NCBI GenBank assembly: GCA_964392415.1
Contig: CAYMPL010000003.1
Coordinates: 1-55,041, forward strand
DNA length: 55,041 nucleotides
From: CAYJMQ01 sp964392415
Lineage (GTDB): Bacteria > Bdellovibrionota > JACOXK01 > 2-02-FULL-40-11
Direction: 5' to 3'
The translations under genes were made by a program, and so were the position numbers. Under the pieces are notes generated by a model. That model made no database searches, was not told the DNA's origin, and saw nothing but the letters and a program-made list of their open reading frames with translations. Positions 17,194 through 25,832 of this stretch are shown in pieces (positions within the stretch are counted from its first letter, which is position 1; each line of letters opens with the position of its first letter).

Positions 17194-17604
17194 GCGTCTT
17201 ACACTAAAAAAATGGCTTATGGTTTTTTTTCCTAAATTAAAGATCACGCTTAGCGGGGGACAGGTCAAATCATTACCACTCTCCAATTCAGTGGCAGTAG
17301 ATTTACTTAACGCGCGTATGTGGCATCATCGGTTCTCCGATGCGATCACCGCCGACAAAGAGAATATCATTTTTATCATCTCTCCCTTTTGCGAAGGCTG
17401 CATTCCCAAATTCCCAATCTTCTCTTTCTGGGCTGAACGTCCCTATAGCGAGATTATGGTTAATGATAAAAACGACATAGAATTTGTAGTCATCTTTAAG
17501 AGGAATTATTTGATCGTGTCAATTATTTTTTTCTTGCATCTCTTTTTTAGCTATGTTCTATCACATCTCATTATAAACAAACCTAACACACAAGGAGGTA
17601 TCAT
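17194..17604. other. Long non-genic stretch, possible gene remnant
   Basis: No gene is called with confidence. On the plus strand a 137-codon frame from GTG/ATG-like starts near 17219 runs into the next gene, but it lacks a ribosome site and its composition looks non-coding. On the minus strand about 17312-17519 reads as a plausible globular protein piece (for example FVVFIINHNLAIGTF-like content and ILFVGGDRIGEP) yet is bounded by stops and has no start codon. A broken gene is possible. The end of the stretch holds the AAGGAGGT ribosome site of the next gene. Confidence 0.3.
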
Positions 17605-18816
17605 ATGGGGCATAGGTCAATTCTTTTTTTAGTAACACTTTTGCTTTCTCCATCTGTTTTTTCGGATGGTGAACCGATGCATCAAGATCCTAATGAAGGA
17701 TATGTGGCTCCCGGAAAATTCTATTGGACACGGCTCTATTGGAAGGGAACCAAAGACGCGTTTGACCGGGGAGCGCTCTATTTCGTTGATGAAAATGGAA
17801 AAGAATCGCGAACCAATCTTTTTCTCATTGCGGGAATGAATCGAATGATTGCTTCTGCAAAAAGGTATAATGAAGAAGCATTGGAATCTCTCAAAACCTA
17901 TGGAACCCCATCAGAAGTTCTTCCTCAACGAGATGATTGGGATAATTTTAAGACTGGGGCGGTAAAAGTGGCAACCAAGCCATGGGGTTTGATTGCGCAC
18001 AAGGCTGAAAAAGTCAAAGAGAATGCCAAGAGGAATTATGAGGATATGGGAGGCGCCACTCTCAGAAACTGGGGACCTCTGGGACGCATCGTTGTGACCG
18101 CATGGAATGGCCTTCAAATTGTGGGCGAAACCATTGGAATTATCGGCGTTGAGCTTCCGCTTGAATTGGCTTTTAGAATCGTCCCAAAATATTGGATTGG
18201 CGTCACCCTGGATCCTGAGGACGGAATTGTTACCCGTGATGGTTTTGTCTCAAGCACCGTACGTCCGATTCTTCGCCCATTCTTACCGGTTCTTGGCGCT
18301 GGCTGGTATTGGGGGGTTCTTGAGCCTTCTAATCTCGCACTTCGTGGAACCCCGTCAGCTACAGCAGGGGCTGTTGGAACACTGCTGACTGGGATGACAG
18401 CTCTCGCGGAAGGGGGAAAATATCTGGTCTGGGATTCGTGGAGGTCTGAATCAACTTCAACTGATCAAGAAACGGCCTTCTATCAAACAGAAGATGGAAA
18501 AAATGTCGGCTTTATTATTCCAGTTCCTGAGGACCCAAAAGTGAGCGACGATTTAAGGATCCTCTTTGAAAATGCCGAAGATTCTCATGCCCTTGCTCTC
18601 GGGTTTGAAGAGATTATTTCTCAAAACCCGGACAAAAAATGGGTGGCGCTGAGCTATATTACTTCAAGACTCGCTGAAACGATCCATGCCCTCCATGAAA
18701 ATGGGGAACAGTATCAGGGTGAAGATCGGGAAGCGCGTTTGACAGAAGCTGCCTATCTCTCCAATCTTAAAGCTGTTTATTCAGAGGCCTTAAAAGAAGA
18801 GATGGAAGGGAGTTAG
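17605..18816 (+). CDS. Exported protein of unknown function
   Basis: Not recognised. The 403-residue protein starts with a signal peptide (hydrophobic core ILFLVTLLLSPSVFS, likely cleaved after FSDG or nearby). The mature part begins with acidic, His/Met-containing DGEPMHQDP. The middle (residues of about 150-270) has several moderately hydrophobic helices such as ELPLELAFRIV. The last 100 residues are acidic and helical. The start is fixed by a near-perfect AAGGAGGT six bases before ATG 17605. It is a single gene ahead of ppx. Location in the periplasm or on the envelope is the only inference offered. Confidence 0.75.
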   Translation: MGHRSILFLVTLLLSPSVFSDGEPMHQDPNEGYVAPGKFYWTRLYWKGTKDAFDRGALYFVDENGKESRTNLFLIAGMNRMIASAKRYNEEALESLKTYGTPSEVLPQRDDWDNFKTGAVKVATKPWGLIAHKAEKVKENAKRNYEDMGGATLRNWGPLGRIVVTAWNGLQIVGETIGIIGVELPLELAFRIVPKYWIGVTLDPEDGIVTRDGFVSSTVRPILRPFLPVLGAGWYWGVLEPSNLALRGTPSATAGAVGTLLTGMTALAEGGKYLVWDSWRSESTSTDQETAFYQTEDGKNVGFIIPVPEDPKVSDDLRILFENAEDSHALALGFEEIISQNPDKKWVALSYITSRLAETIHALHENGEQYQGEDREARLTEAAYLSNLKAVYSEALKEEMEGS

Positions 18817-18863
18817 CAAGTCATTTTCCATAAGAAAATGACACGAAAGATATAAGGATATCA

Positions 18864-18893
18864 GACGAACCAGTTTGAAAGAGCTGGTTCGTC
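18864..18893. repeat. Perfect 10-bp inverted repeat
   Basis: GACGAACCAG (18864-18873) and CTGGTTCGTC (18884-18893) pair perfectly around a 10-base loop. It lies between an exported-protein gene and ppx. There is no T run on either side, so it is not a standard intrinsic terminator. A transcript hairpin or protein-binding site remains possible. Confidence 0.6.
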
Positions 18894-18921
18894 GACCTCA
18901 TTATATGCTACCATCTCTCTC

Positions 18922-19815
18922 GTGCGGCTCGGGATTGTCGACTTAGGAACAAATTCTCTTCGATTTGATATCTACAAAATTGATTCCTCTAAAAATAAAA
19001 AATTGCTCTATCGAAGCAAAGAAATGATCCGTCTCGGAGAAGATCTTTTTGTCACAAAAAAAATATCGATGGCCGCGGAAAGGCGCGTTCTTAAAACCCT
19101 TTCCAAAGTTGTTAAAATAGCCGAAGCCCACCGAACCGATAAAATGTGCTGTTATGGCACAAGTCCGTTTCGAGAAGCCGTAAACGCGGAAAGACTTCTT
19201 AAAAAAATTCAAAAAAAAACAGGTCTCAACATTGAAGTTATCTCTGGACAACATGAAGCTGATCTGATTGCAAAAGGAATTCTTAAGAGTGTAAGATCTT
19301 TAAAACCAATCCTCTTAATCGATATTGGCGGGGGGAGTACTGAATTTACGCTTGCCAAAAATGGCCTCTCTAAATTCTCCATCAGCATTCCTTTTGGATC
19401 TCTCAAACTTCAGGATATTTATTTAAAAAACCACCCTCCTTCTCAAGAAGCCATCGAAAAAATGAGACGAGCTATTAGAAAAACATTAGAAGAAAAATTA
19501 GGCTTTTACCGACAAGAGAAAATTCCCACTGCGATCGGGAGCGCGGGAACCATCAAGGCCCTGTATAAGGTCACCCACTCCCGCCATAAAAAAATCGATA
19601 TTAAGAATTTAGAAAATTTTTTAAAAAAAATTAAAAATAAAAAACTCCCCGAATTAAAAAGGCTGCTAAAAACAGAAGGACGCCGGGGGGATATTATTCT
19701 TGCGGGAACGATCTTATTGATTGAATGTCTTCATTTTTTTAATCTGAAATCAATTTCTGTGACAAAATGGGGTTTAAGAGACGGTATTCTTCGGGAGCAA
19801 ATAGATGGCGCATAA
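18922..19815 (+). CDS. Ppx/GppA-family phosphatase
   Basis: Member of the exopolyphosphatase/guanosine pentaphosphatase family (ASKHA fold), acting on polyphosphate or pppGpp. The 297-residue protein is the short, single-domain-pair form. Visible motifs are the phosphate-binding DLGTNSLR near residue 7, the catalytic region YGTSPFREAVNA, the second phosphate loop LIDIGGGSTEFTL, and GSAGTIKAL. It begins with GTG at 18922 with no Shine-Dalgarno sequence; a TATGCT element ends 12 bases upstream. It overlaps the LOG gene by 11 bases, so the two are cotranscribed. Which substrate it uses cannot be read from sequence. Confidence 0.9.
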   Translation: MRLGIVDLGTNSLRFDIYKIDSSKNKKLLYRSKEMIRLGEDLFVTKKISMAAERRVLKTLSKVVKIAEAHRTDKMCCYGTSPFREAVNAERLLKKIQKKTGLNIEVISGQHEADLIAKGILKSVRSLKPILLIDIGGGSTEFTLAKNGLSKFSISIPFGSLKLQDIYLKNHPPSQEAIEKMRRAIRKTLEEKLGFYRQEKIPTAIGSAGTIKALYKVTHSRHKKIDIKNLENFLKKIKNKKLPELKRLLKTEGRRGDIILAGTILLIECLHFFNLKSISVTKWGLRDGILREQIDGA

Positions 19816-20782
19816 ACTTCGTAAGCCATTGACGGATGAGCACATTTTTAAAAGCATTAAAGCGACGGTTCGAAAAATAGCGAAGGAAGATGTGGCCAGA
19901 TCTGATCTTAAAATCGTAGATACAGCCTTAAAAGAGTTGGTTTATACCTTTAAAATCTTTGCCCCTTATCGTGGAAAACGTAAAATAACGATATTTGGCT
20001 CGGCAAGATCGCTTCACTCTGATCCTACCGCCCGCCAGGCGAGACGATTTGCAAAAGAAATCGTTCGCCTAGGCTACATGGTTTTAACAGGCGCGGGGGG
20101 AGGAATTATGCAAGCCGCACAGGAAGGAGCTGGGAGTGAAAACAGTTTTGGGCTCAATATCCGGCTTCCATTTGAGCAAAAAGCCAATCCTGTCATCAAG
20201 GAAGATCGAAAGCTTATTCATTTTAAATATTTCTTCACCCGAAAGTTGACAATGGTCAAGGAAAGCGATGCGCTTGTTTTGTTCCCCGGGGGCTTCGGCA
20301 CTCAGGATGAAATGCTTGAAACCCTGACCCTTCTCCAAACGGGGAAAACCCTTCCCAAGCCAGTTGTCTGCATCGACAAAAAAGGGGGGGGCTATTGGAA
20401 GCAATGGAAAAGATTCAATTTCGGAACATTGATAAAAAATCATCTGATATCAAAAGAAGATAAAAAGTTTATTTTCTTCACGGATCAAATAGAAGATGCT
20501 GTTTCCCACATCACAAAATTTTATCATAATTATCATTCACTTCGTTTTTTCGAAAAATGGCTTTTGATCCGGGTCTGGAGACTGCCGTCCAATCCCCTGC
20601 TGAGGCGACTGGGACAGAAGTTCAAAGACATTCTTTCTTCCGGAGGCATCCATTCCATTCCAACGCACCTCTTACCCGATCCAGAACATGAAGCGCTCCC
20701 ATTAAAAACGCTTCGCCTTCAATTCAATCGAAAGAATTTTGGAAGATTAAGGCAATTGATTGATGAACTTAATGAGTATTAA
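19805..20782 (+). CDS. LOG-family (TIGR00730-like) nucleotide-binding protein
   Basis: Rossmann-like protein of the LOG family, known members of which release cytokinin-type bases from nucleoside monophosphates. The signature PGGFGTQDE begins at residue 161 and is followed by ETLTLLQTGK. TIFGSARS near residue 60 and LTGAGGGIMQAAQEGA are the other conserved blocks. At 325 residues it is longer than plant-type LOG (about 200) because of an N-terminal helical extension of about 55 residues and a C-terminal one of about 85. A nucleoside-monophosphate hydrolase function is inferred from the family. The 3' end overlaps the membrane gene on the other strand by four bases. Confidence 0.88.
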   Translation: MAHKLRKPLTDEHIFKSIKATVRKIAKEDVARSDLKIVDTALKELVYTFKIFAPYRGKRKITIFGSARSLHSDPTARQARRFAKEIVRLGYMVLTGAGGGIMQAAQEGAGSENSFGLNIRLPFEQKANPVIKEDRKLIHFKYFFTRKLTMVKESDALVLFPGGFGTQDEMLETLTLLQTGKTLPKPVVCIDKKGGGYWKQWKRFNFGTLIKNHLISKEDKKFIFFTDQIEDAVSHITKFYHNYHSLRFFEKWLLIRVWRLPSNPLLRRLGQKFKDILSSGGIHSIPTHLLPDPEHEALPLKTLRLQFNRKNFGRLRQLIDELNEY

Positions 20783-21753
20783 TCATCATAAACTGGACGC
20801 TGGGCATGTTCCCAATAAATGGCGCGCCGCTTAATCTCAAAAAAATATTTTGAAATACCGGCTAATCGTTTATCCCATTGCGGATCCGGGCTTTGCCCCT
20901 CAACAATTTTTCGAAACTCCGAGACCAGTGTTGCCAGGGCAAAGGAATCTAACAGGATTTTTTTGAATGCCCATGTCATGATGAACGCTGAGATCAAAAA
21001 ATAAAGTTTCAGCGATGGCAAAAACATTGACAGCCCCAAAAGCGGGGGTAAAAGAACCATAAAATAAGCGGCAGAAAAAAGGATTGTTAAAAGATAAATA
21101 TATACGGAAGATTTATAAATTTTTTTAAAATTTTGCGCGCAAAGAATTAAACTTTCTCGCAAATTCTCCCAGAGAATTTCATCTTTTTTTATGAAACAAT
21201 GACTGATCAGAAGAGCAGTCATGTATTTCATATTTAAAAAAAGATCGACGAACCATATTTTTCGCCATATTTTTTGCCATGTTTTTCGAAAGAAAAATGA
21301 CTGATCATTGAACGGCGCGCCCATTTTCAAAGGAAATGGGCTTGCGACTAATATCTCATTCAGACTCTTATGAAGTCTCACATAGGCATCGTAAATTCTT
21401 TGTCGGTTTCCAAATTTTTGCGTCACTTTTTTTCGGGAAAACCGAATCTGAAATTTTGTCACGGGAACCTTCTCATGAGTGGCCAATTCAACAAGAACCG
21501 CCAGATAATTGGCTTCGAGGATTGAAAAGACCTGTTGTTTAAAGAAACGATAGATTAAAACAGCCCCGCCTAAACCCAAAAAGAACAACACCCATGTAAT
21601 CGTAGAACTCTTAAAGATTAAGGAAAAACCAAAAATGACTCCCCAATAAAGAATGGCGCCGAGGGCAAAAAAACCATACCACCTCGTTCGGAGACAGACT
21701 TGCGGCCATGTTCTTAAGAAATAGCGCCAGCCGATTTTGAGTTCTTCGAACAT
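20779..21753 (-). CDS. Uncharacterised inner-membrane protein
   Basis: No family recognised. The 324-residue basic protein has hydrophobic helices at about residues 28-48, 53-70, a weaker one near 175, and a pair near 215-265. Charged loops such as KIQRFSRKK-type and a Trp/Lys-rich segment (RKTWQKIWRKIW) lie between them. The pattern fits an integral membrane protein with a large cytoplasmic part. ATG 21753 has a TAAAAT element ending six bases upstream and no Shine-Dalgarno sequence. It is divergent from the sensor-kinase gene. Confidence 0.75.
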   Translation of the reverse strand: MFEELKIGWRYFLRTWPQVCLRTRWYGFFALGAILYWGVIFGFSLIFKSSTITWVLFFLGLGGAVLIYRFFKQQVFSILEANYLAVLVELATHEKVPVTKFQIRFSRKKVTQKFGNRQRIYDAYVRLHKSLNEILVASPFPLKMGAPFNDQSFFFRKTWQKIWRKIWFVDLFLNMKYMTALLISHCFIKKDEILWENLRESLILCAQNFKKIYKSSVYIYLLTILFSAAYFMVLLPPLLGLSMFLPSLKLYFLISAFIMTWAFKKILLDSFALATLVSEFRKIVEGQSPDPQWDKRLAGISKYFFEIKRRAIYWEHAQRPVYDD

Positions 21754-21797
21754 CTGTCTATTTTACTTATCGGCGGTTTCAGGTGACGTACTTAGCC

Positions 21798-21854
21798 AGA
21801 TCCTTCGGGTTCCTTCCCCTTCGTTGCACTCTGGGTCAGGACGCTCAGGATGAC
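21798..21854. repeat. Interspersed palindromic repeat, copy 2 (inverse orientation)
   Basis: AGATCCTTCGGG at the left end and GCTCAGGATGAC at the right end flank a longer middle part. It is the inverse-orientation form of the repeat family and lies between the divergent membrane-protein and pilS genes. Confidence 0.55.
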
Positions 21855-21980
21855 AAGTTGACAAAATCTGTCACCCGGTTACCATTGAAGATAGTGACGC
21901 AATTTGTGGCTCTGGAACGTAGATAGGAAGCCAAACAGCTTTAGAACTAAATCATAAGTAAGAACATATACTTAAACATA

Positions 21981-23651
21981 ATGTTTGCAGCACAAAAAAA
22001 TTCCGCTCCCCTTTTGGGAGATTCCGCAGATCGCCGTTCCTTAAAGGTCATTTTGTCAGACCCGAGGGCAAAGGATCAGACGCTCTGGTTTCTCTTTTTC
22101 AGGGCAATGGTAACCTCGCTTCTCCTGGCTATTACGCTGATCTATCAGATTAAAGACAGCACCGTTATTCGCCCGCAAGACCTCTTCCCCATTTATTCGC
22201 TGATCGGACTGACTTATTTCATTACGATCTTATTCACGCAGATTATCGACCGGATTAAAAACCTGACCACCTTTATTGTCAGCCAAATTGCCTACGACAT
22301 TCTATTTACGACAGCGTTGATTTATATTACCGGCACACAGCAAGCCGTCTTCACTTTTCTCTATCTTTTTACGATCGCCTTTGCCTCTTTTTTATTTTAC
22401 CGGACAGGGGCGCTCTATGCGGCAGCTTTTTCAAGCATCTGCTTTAGCACGCTTCTCATCCTCAATCCGATCCCCCAAAGTGAAAAACATCTTCTGACGC
22501 TCATTTTTAATAATATTGCGTTTTTTCTGGTCGCCTTTTTGAGCAGCTATATTGCTGAACAATTCCAGGAGTTCGGAATTAAACTGAAGAAAGGGCAGGA
22601 GAGCATCCGGGAACTTGAAGATCTCAATAGAATCATCATTGACAACATGAAGTCAGGATTGCTTACGACGGATCTCCAAAACCGCATTATCTATTTCAAT
22701 CGCGCGGCTGAGATCATCACTGGTTTTTCACTCAATATTATTTACAAAAAAAATATCTTTGAAATCTTTCCGGATCTTAAAAAACAGTGGTTTAAAAAAT
22801 TATCCGGAAACCGCAATGCGTCCCCTCTCCGGCAGAGCTTTATTTTTAAAAAATTCCCTAATGAAGAACTGACATTCGGTTTTTCACTTTCACCCCTGCG
22901 TGACGCAAATAATAACCATTTCGGTTACATCCTTCTTTTTGAAGATCTCACAAAAATTATCCAGATGGAACAGCATCTCCAGAGATCCGATAAACTGGCC
23001 GCAGTTGGAAAGCTTGCCGCCGGAATCGCGCATGAAATCCGCAATCCACTGGCGTCCGTAAGCGGTTCCATCGAAGTTCTCAGCAGAGAACTTCATGTCA
23101 AAGAGGAAAATAAAAAATTGATGGATATCGTTTTAAAAGAAACGGAAAGGCTCAATCACCTGGTAAACGAATTTCTGGATTATGTGAAACCAACTGACAT
23201 TCCCAAGGAATCATTTGATCTTGATGAAACCATTGAGGAAACATTGAACGCAATCGCCTTCGACAAATCGATCCCTAAAAATGTGAAAGTTTCATTTCTG
23301 CCTTCTCAAAAAAAATGCCAGATCAGGGGAAACAAAGAAAAAATGAAACAGGTTTTCTGGAATTTATTCCTAAATGCGCATCAGGCCATGCCAAAAGGGG
23401 GTGATATCGAAATCCGGACAACTCAAAAAGAAGATCAAATACAAATCAAAATTTCGGATTCAGGCGCAGGCATTCCAGAAGAAATTATCAATAAGATTTT
23501 TGACCCCTTTTTTACAACAAAGTCGAAAGGGACAGGATTGGGATTATCTCTCGTTCATAAAATTATTGAAGCCCACGAGGGACGAATTTTCGTGAATTCA
23601 AAAGAGGGAGAGGGAACAACGTTTACGATAACGCTGCCTACCGCCATTTGA
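21981..23651 (+). CDS. pilS: PilS-type two-component sensor histidine kinase
   Basis: Membrane sensor that phosphorylates the sigma-54 activator encoded next. The N-terminal 200 residues hold about six membrane helices, as in PilS. A PAS domain follows at about residues 215-330. The HisKA phospho-acceptor is His351 in AAGIAHEIRNPLASV. The ATPase domain has the N box NLFLNAHQAM, the G1 box DSGAGIPEE and the G2 box KGTGLGLSLV. It is 556 residues, complete. A TATACT element ends eight bases before ATG 21981, with no ribosome site. The next two genes, pilR and pilD, support the assignment over NtrB or ZraS. Confidence 0.9.
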   Translation: MFAAQKNSAPLLGDSADRRSLKVILSDPRAKDQTLWFLFFRAMVTSLLLAITLIYQIKDSTVIRPQDLFPIYSLIGLTYFITILFTQIIDRIKNLTTFIVSQIAYDILFTTALIYITGTQQAVFTFLYLFTIAFASFLFYRTGALYAAAFSSICFSTLLILNPIPQSEKHLLTLIFNNIAFFLVAFLSSYIAEQFQEFGIKLKKGQESIRELEDLNRIIIDNMKSGLLTTDLQNRIIYFNRAAEIITGFSLNIIYKKNIFEIFPDLKKQWFKKLSGNRNASPLRQSFIFKKFPNEELTFGFSLSPLRDANNNHFGYILLFEDLTKIIQMEQHLQRSDKLAAVGKLAAGIAHEIRNPLASVSGSIEVLSRELHVKEENKKLMDIVLKETERLNHLVNEFLDYVKPTDIPKESFDLDETIEETLNAIAFDKSIPKNVKVSFLPSQKKCQIRGNKEKMKQVFWNLFLNAHQAMPKGGDIEIRTTQKEDQIQIKISDSGAGIPEEIINKIFDPFFTTKSKGTGLGLSLVHKIIEAHEGRIFVNSKEGEGTTFTITLPTAI

Positions 23652-23672
23652 AATATGAATAAGGAGGAAGCC

Positions 23673-25073
23673 ATGATAAATGAAACACCGATTAAAATTC
23701 TCGTCGTCGACGATGAAGAGAGCCTTCGTGAATTCCTTGAGATTATGCTCAAACGCGAGGGATATGACGTTACAACGGCCGCTGATGGAGAGCAGGCAAT
23801 CAAGCTTTTGGAAAAGAAAAGTTTTGATTTGATCCTGACCGATCTTCAGATGCCAAAAGTCCATGGCATGGAGGTGCTGTCAAAGGCCAAAGAAATTGAT
23901 CCCGACTCGGTGGTCATTGTCATTACGGCATTCGGTTCGACCGAATCGGCTGTGGAGGCAATGAAACTCGGGGCTTACGACTACATCACAAAGCCTTTCA
24001 AAATCGATGAGATCAAATTGATCATTCGAAAGGCTTTGGAAAAAAGAACCCTTTTTATCGAAAATATTTATTTAAAAAAAGAGCTGGGGAGCAAATATCA
24101 CTTTGGAAACCTTATCGGAAGCGCCCCTTCGATGATTAAAATCTATGATCTCATCCAGCGTGTGAGTCAGACAAAGACCAACATATTGATCACGGGAGAT
24201 AGCGGAACCGGAAAAGAGCTTGTCGCAAAAGCAATCCATTATAACGGCCCGCTTAAAGACAGGCCTTTCGTAACCGTAAACTGCGGCGCGATTCCGGAGA
24301 ACCTTATCGAAAGTGAGCTCTTTGGGCATAAAAAGGGCTCTTTTACTGGGGCCGTCTCAGATAAGCTTGGTCTTTTCGAGGTTGCCAATAACGGAACGAT
24401 CTTCCTGGATGAAATCGGGGAACTTGAGCACCACGTCCAGGTAAAATTGCTGCGTGTCCTTCAGGACAAAACCTTTAAAAAGGTGGGGGGCATTGAAGAC
24501 ATTAAAGTCAACGTTCGCGTGATGGCTGCAACGAATAAAGAGCTTCAGGCGGAAGTTGCCAAGGGGCGTTTCCGTGAGGATCTTTATTATCGTCTGAATG
24601 TCATCCACATACAACTGCCGCCGCTGAGAGAAAGAAAGGAAGACATTCAAATCCTTGCCATGCATTTTCTGGAAAAATATAACGCGCAGCTTGGAAAAAA
24701 GATCAAAAAAATCTCCAAAGAAGCGATGGATGCCCTCATCCATTATGATTATCCTGGAAATGTGAGAGAGCTTGAAAATATCCTCGAAAGAACCGTTGCG
24801 CTGGAAAACGGGGCCGCGATTCTTCCAGAGAGCCTCCCCCCTGTTGTCTTTCATCCGGGCGCGGCAGCAACGGCTGGCAGGAAGCCGCTCCCTTCAGAAA
24901 TGGTAGTCACCATGGAAGGGATCGATCTTGAAAAGATTGTAGGAGAGATCGAAAGGGATCTCTTGCAAAAAGCGCTCAAAAAAGCGGGAGGTATCAAGAA
25001 AAAGGCCGCAAAGCTTTTAGGGATTAGCTTTCGATCGATAAGGTACAGACTCGAAAAATATGGCATGGAATAA
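23673..25073 (+). CDS. pilR: PilR-type sigma-54-dependent response regulator
   Basis: Activator of sigma-54 promoters, typically of pilin genes. It has a receiver domain with phospho-acceptor Asp57 (LILTDLQMP), an AAA+ domain with Walker A GDSGTGKE near residue 175, and the sigma-54 contact loop GSFTGA at about residue 222. GSFTGA is the form seen in PilR instead of GAFTGA. A Fis-type helix-turn-helix forms the C-terminus (AAKLLGISFRSIRYRLEKY). ATG 23673 is preferred over the ATG at 23655, because AAGGAGGAAG lies between them at the right distance. It overlaps pilD by 14 bases. Confidence 0.93.
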   Translation: MINETPIKILVVDDEESLREFLEIMLKREGYDVTTAADGEQAIKLLEKKSFDLILTDLQMPKVHGMEVLSKAKEIDPDSVVIVITAFGSTESAVEAMKLGAYDYITKPFKIDEIKLIIRKALEKRTLFIENIYLKKELGSKYHFGNLIGSAPSMIKIYDLIQRVSQTKTNILITGDSGTGKELVAKAIHYNGPLKDRPFVTVNCGAIPENLIESELFGHKKGSFTGAVSDKLGLFEVANNGTIFLDEIGELEHHVQVKLLRVLQDKTFKKVGGIEDIKVNVRVMAATNKELQAEVAKGRFREDLYYRLNVIHIQLPPLRERKEDIQILAMHFLEKYNAQLGKKIKKISKEAMDALIHYDYPGNVRELENILERTVALENGAAILPESLPPVVFHPGAAATAGRKPLPSEMVVTMEGIDLEKIVGEIERDLLQKALKKAGGIKKKAAKLLGISFRSIRYRLEKYGME

Positions 25074-25818
25074 TCTTTTTTACGCGGTTTTTGGCGCCCT
25101 TGTTGGAAGCTTTCTCAATGTCTGTATTGTAAGACTCCCAAAGGATGAGTCGGTGCTTTTTCCACGCTCTCACTGTAGATCATGCCAGACCCCGCTTCCG
25201 TTCTATGATCTCGTTCCGATTGTCAGCTATCTCTGGCTTTGGGGACGGTGTCGTCACTGCGGTCAAAGAATAACTATTGAATATCCGATCGTTGAGGGAC
25301 TCACCGCTTTTCTTGCCTGGGTTGCCTTTGACGAATTTGGTTTGACCGCAATCGGGATTTCTTATTTCTTCTTCATCTGCTCTCTGATCGTTGTGACATT
25401 TATTGATCTTCACCACCGTATTATCCCAGATACGATCAGCATTGGGGGAATCATTCTTGGATTCCTTCTCTCTTTTGGGCTACTCGGAATCAATTATATC
25501 GAATCCCTGCTTGGTATTCTTCTCGGCGGCGGACTCCTTCTTCTTCTTGCCTACATCTATTTTAAAACAACAAAACGGGAAGGGATGGGCGGAGGGGATA
25601 TCAAGCTTGCCGCAATGATGGGGGCTTTCTTAGGTTATAAAAATATCTTTGTCGTTTTAATGGTGAGTTCTATTCTCGGTTCCCTTTGGGGACTTTCTCT
25701 TGTTCTTCTGAGACATCAAAATCTTAAAGAAGCAATTCCTTACGGACCTTTTTTAGCCGCCGCGGGAATCATCACGCTCTTCTACGGCGAGCATATTCTC
25801 TATTTTTTGGGATATTAG
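25060..25818 (+). CDS. pilD: Prepilin peptidase / N-methyltransferase PilD
   Basis: Bifunctional membrane enzyme that cleaves the leader of type IV prepilins and methylates the new N-terminus. The N-terminal part has VGSFLNVCIVRLP and two CxxC pairs (HCRSCQ, CRHCGQ) of the zinc-binding methyltransferase loop. Catalytic aspartates are D116 in FIDLHHRIIPD and D180 in GMGGGDIKLAAMMG. It has 252 residues with about seven to eight helices, a normal full length. The operon pilS-pilR-pilD implies a type IV pilus or related secretion system elsewhere in the genome. Confidence 0.95.
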   Translation: MAWNNLFYAVFGALVGSFLNVCIVRLPKDESVLFPRSHCRSCQTPLPFYDLVPIVSYLWLWGRCRHCGQRITIEYPIVEGLTAFLAWVAFDEFGLTAIGISYFFFICSLIVVTFIDLHHRIIPDTISIGGIILGFLLSFGLLGINYIESLLGILLGGGLLLLLAYIYFKTTKREGMGGGDIKLAAMMGAFLGYKNIFVVLMVSSILGSLWGLSLVLLRHQNLKEAIPYGPFLAAAGIITLFYGEHILYFLGY

Positions 25819-25832
25819 CGCTGCCGGTTTTA

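Noticed and set aside
18864..18893. Intrinsic terminator after the exported-protein gene
   Set aside because: No T run follows the hairpin on either strand.
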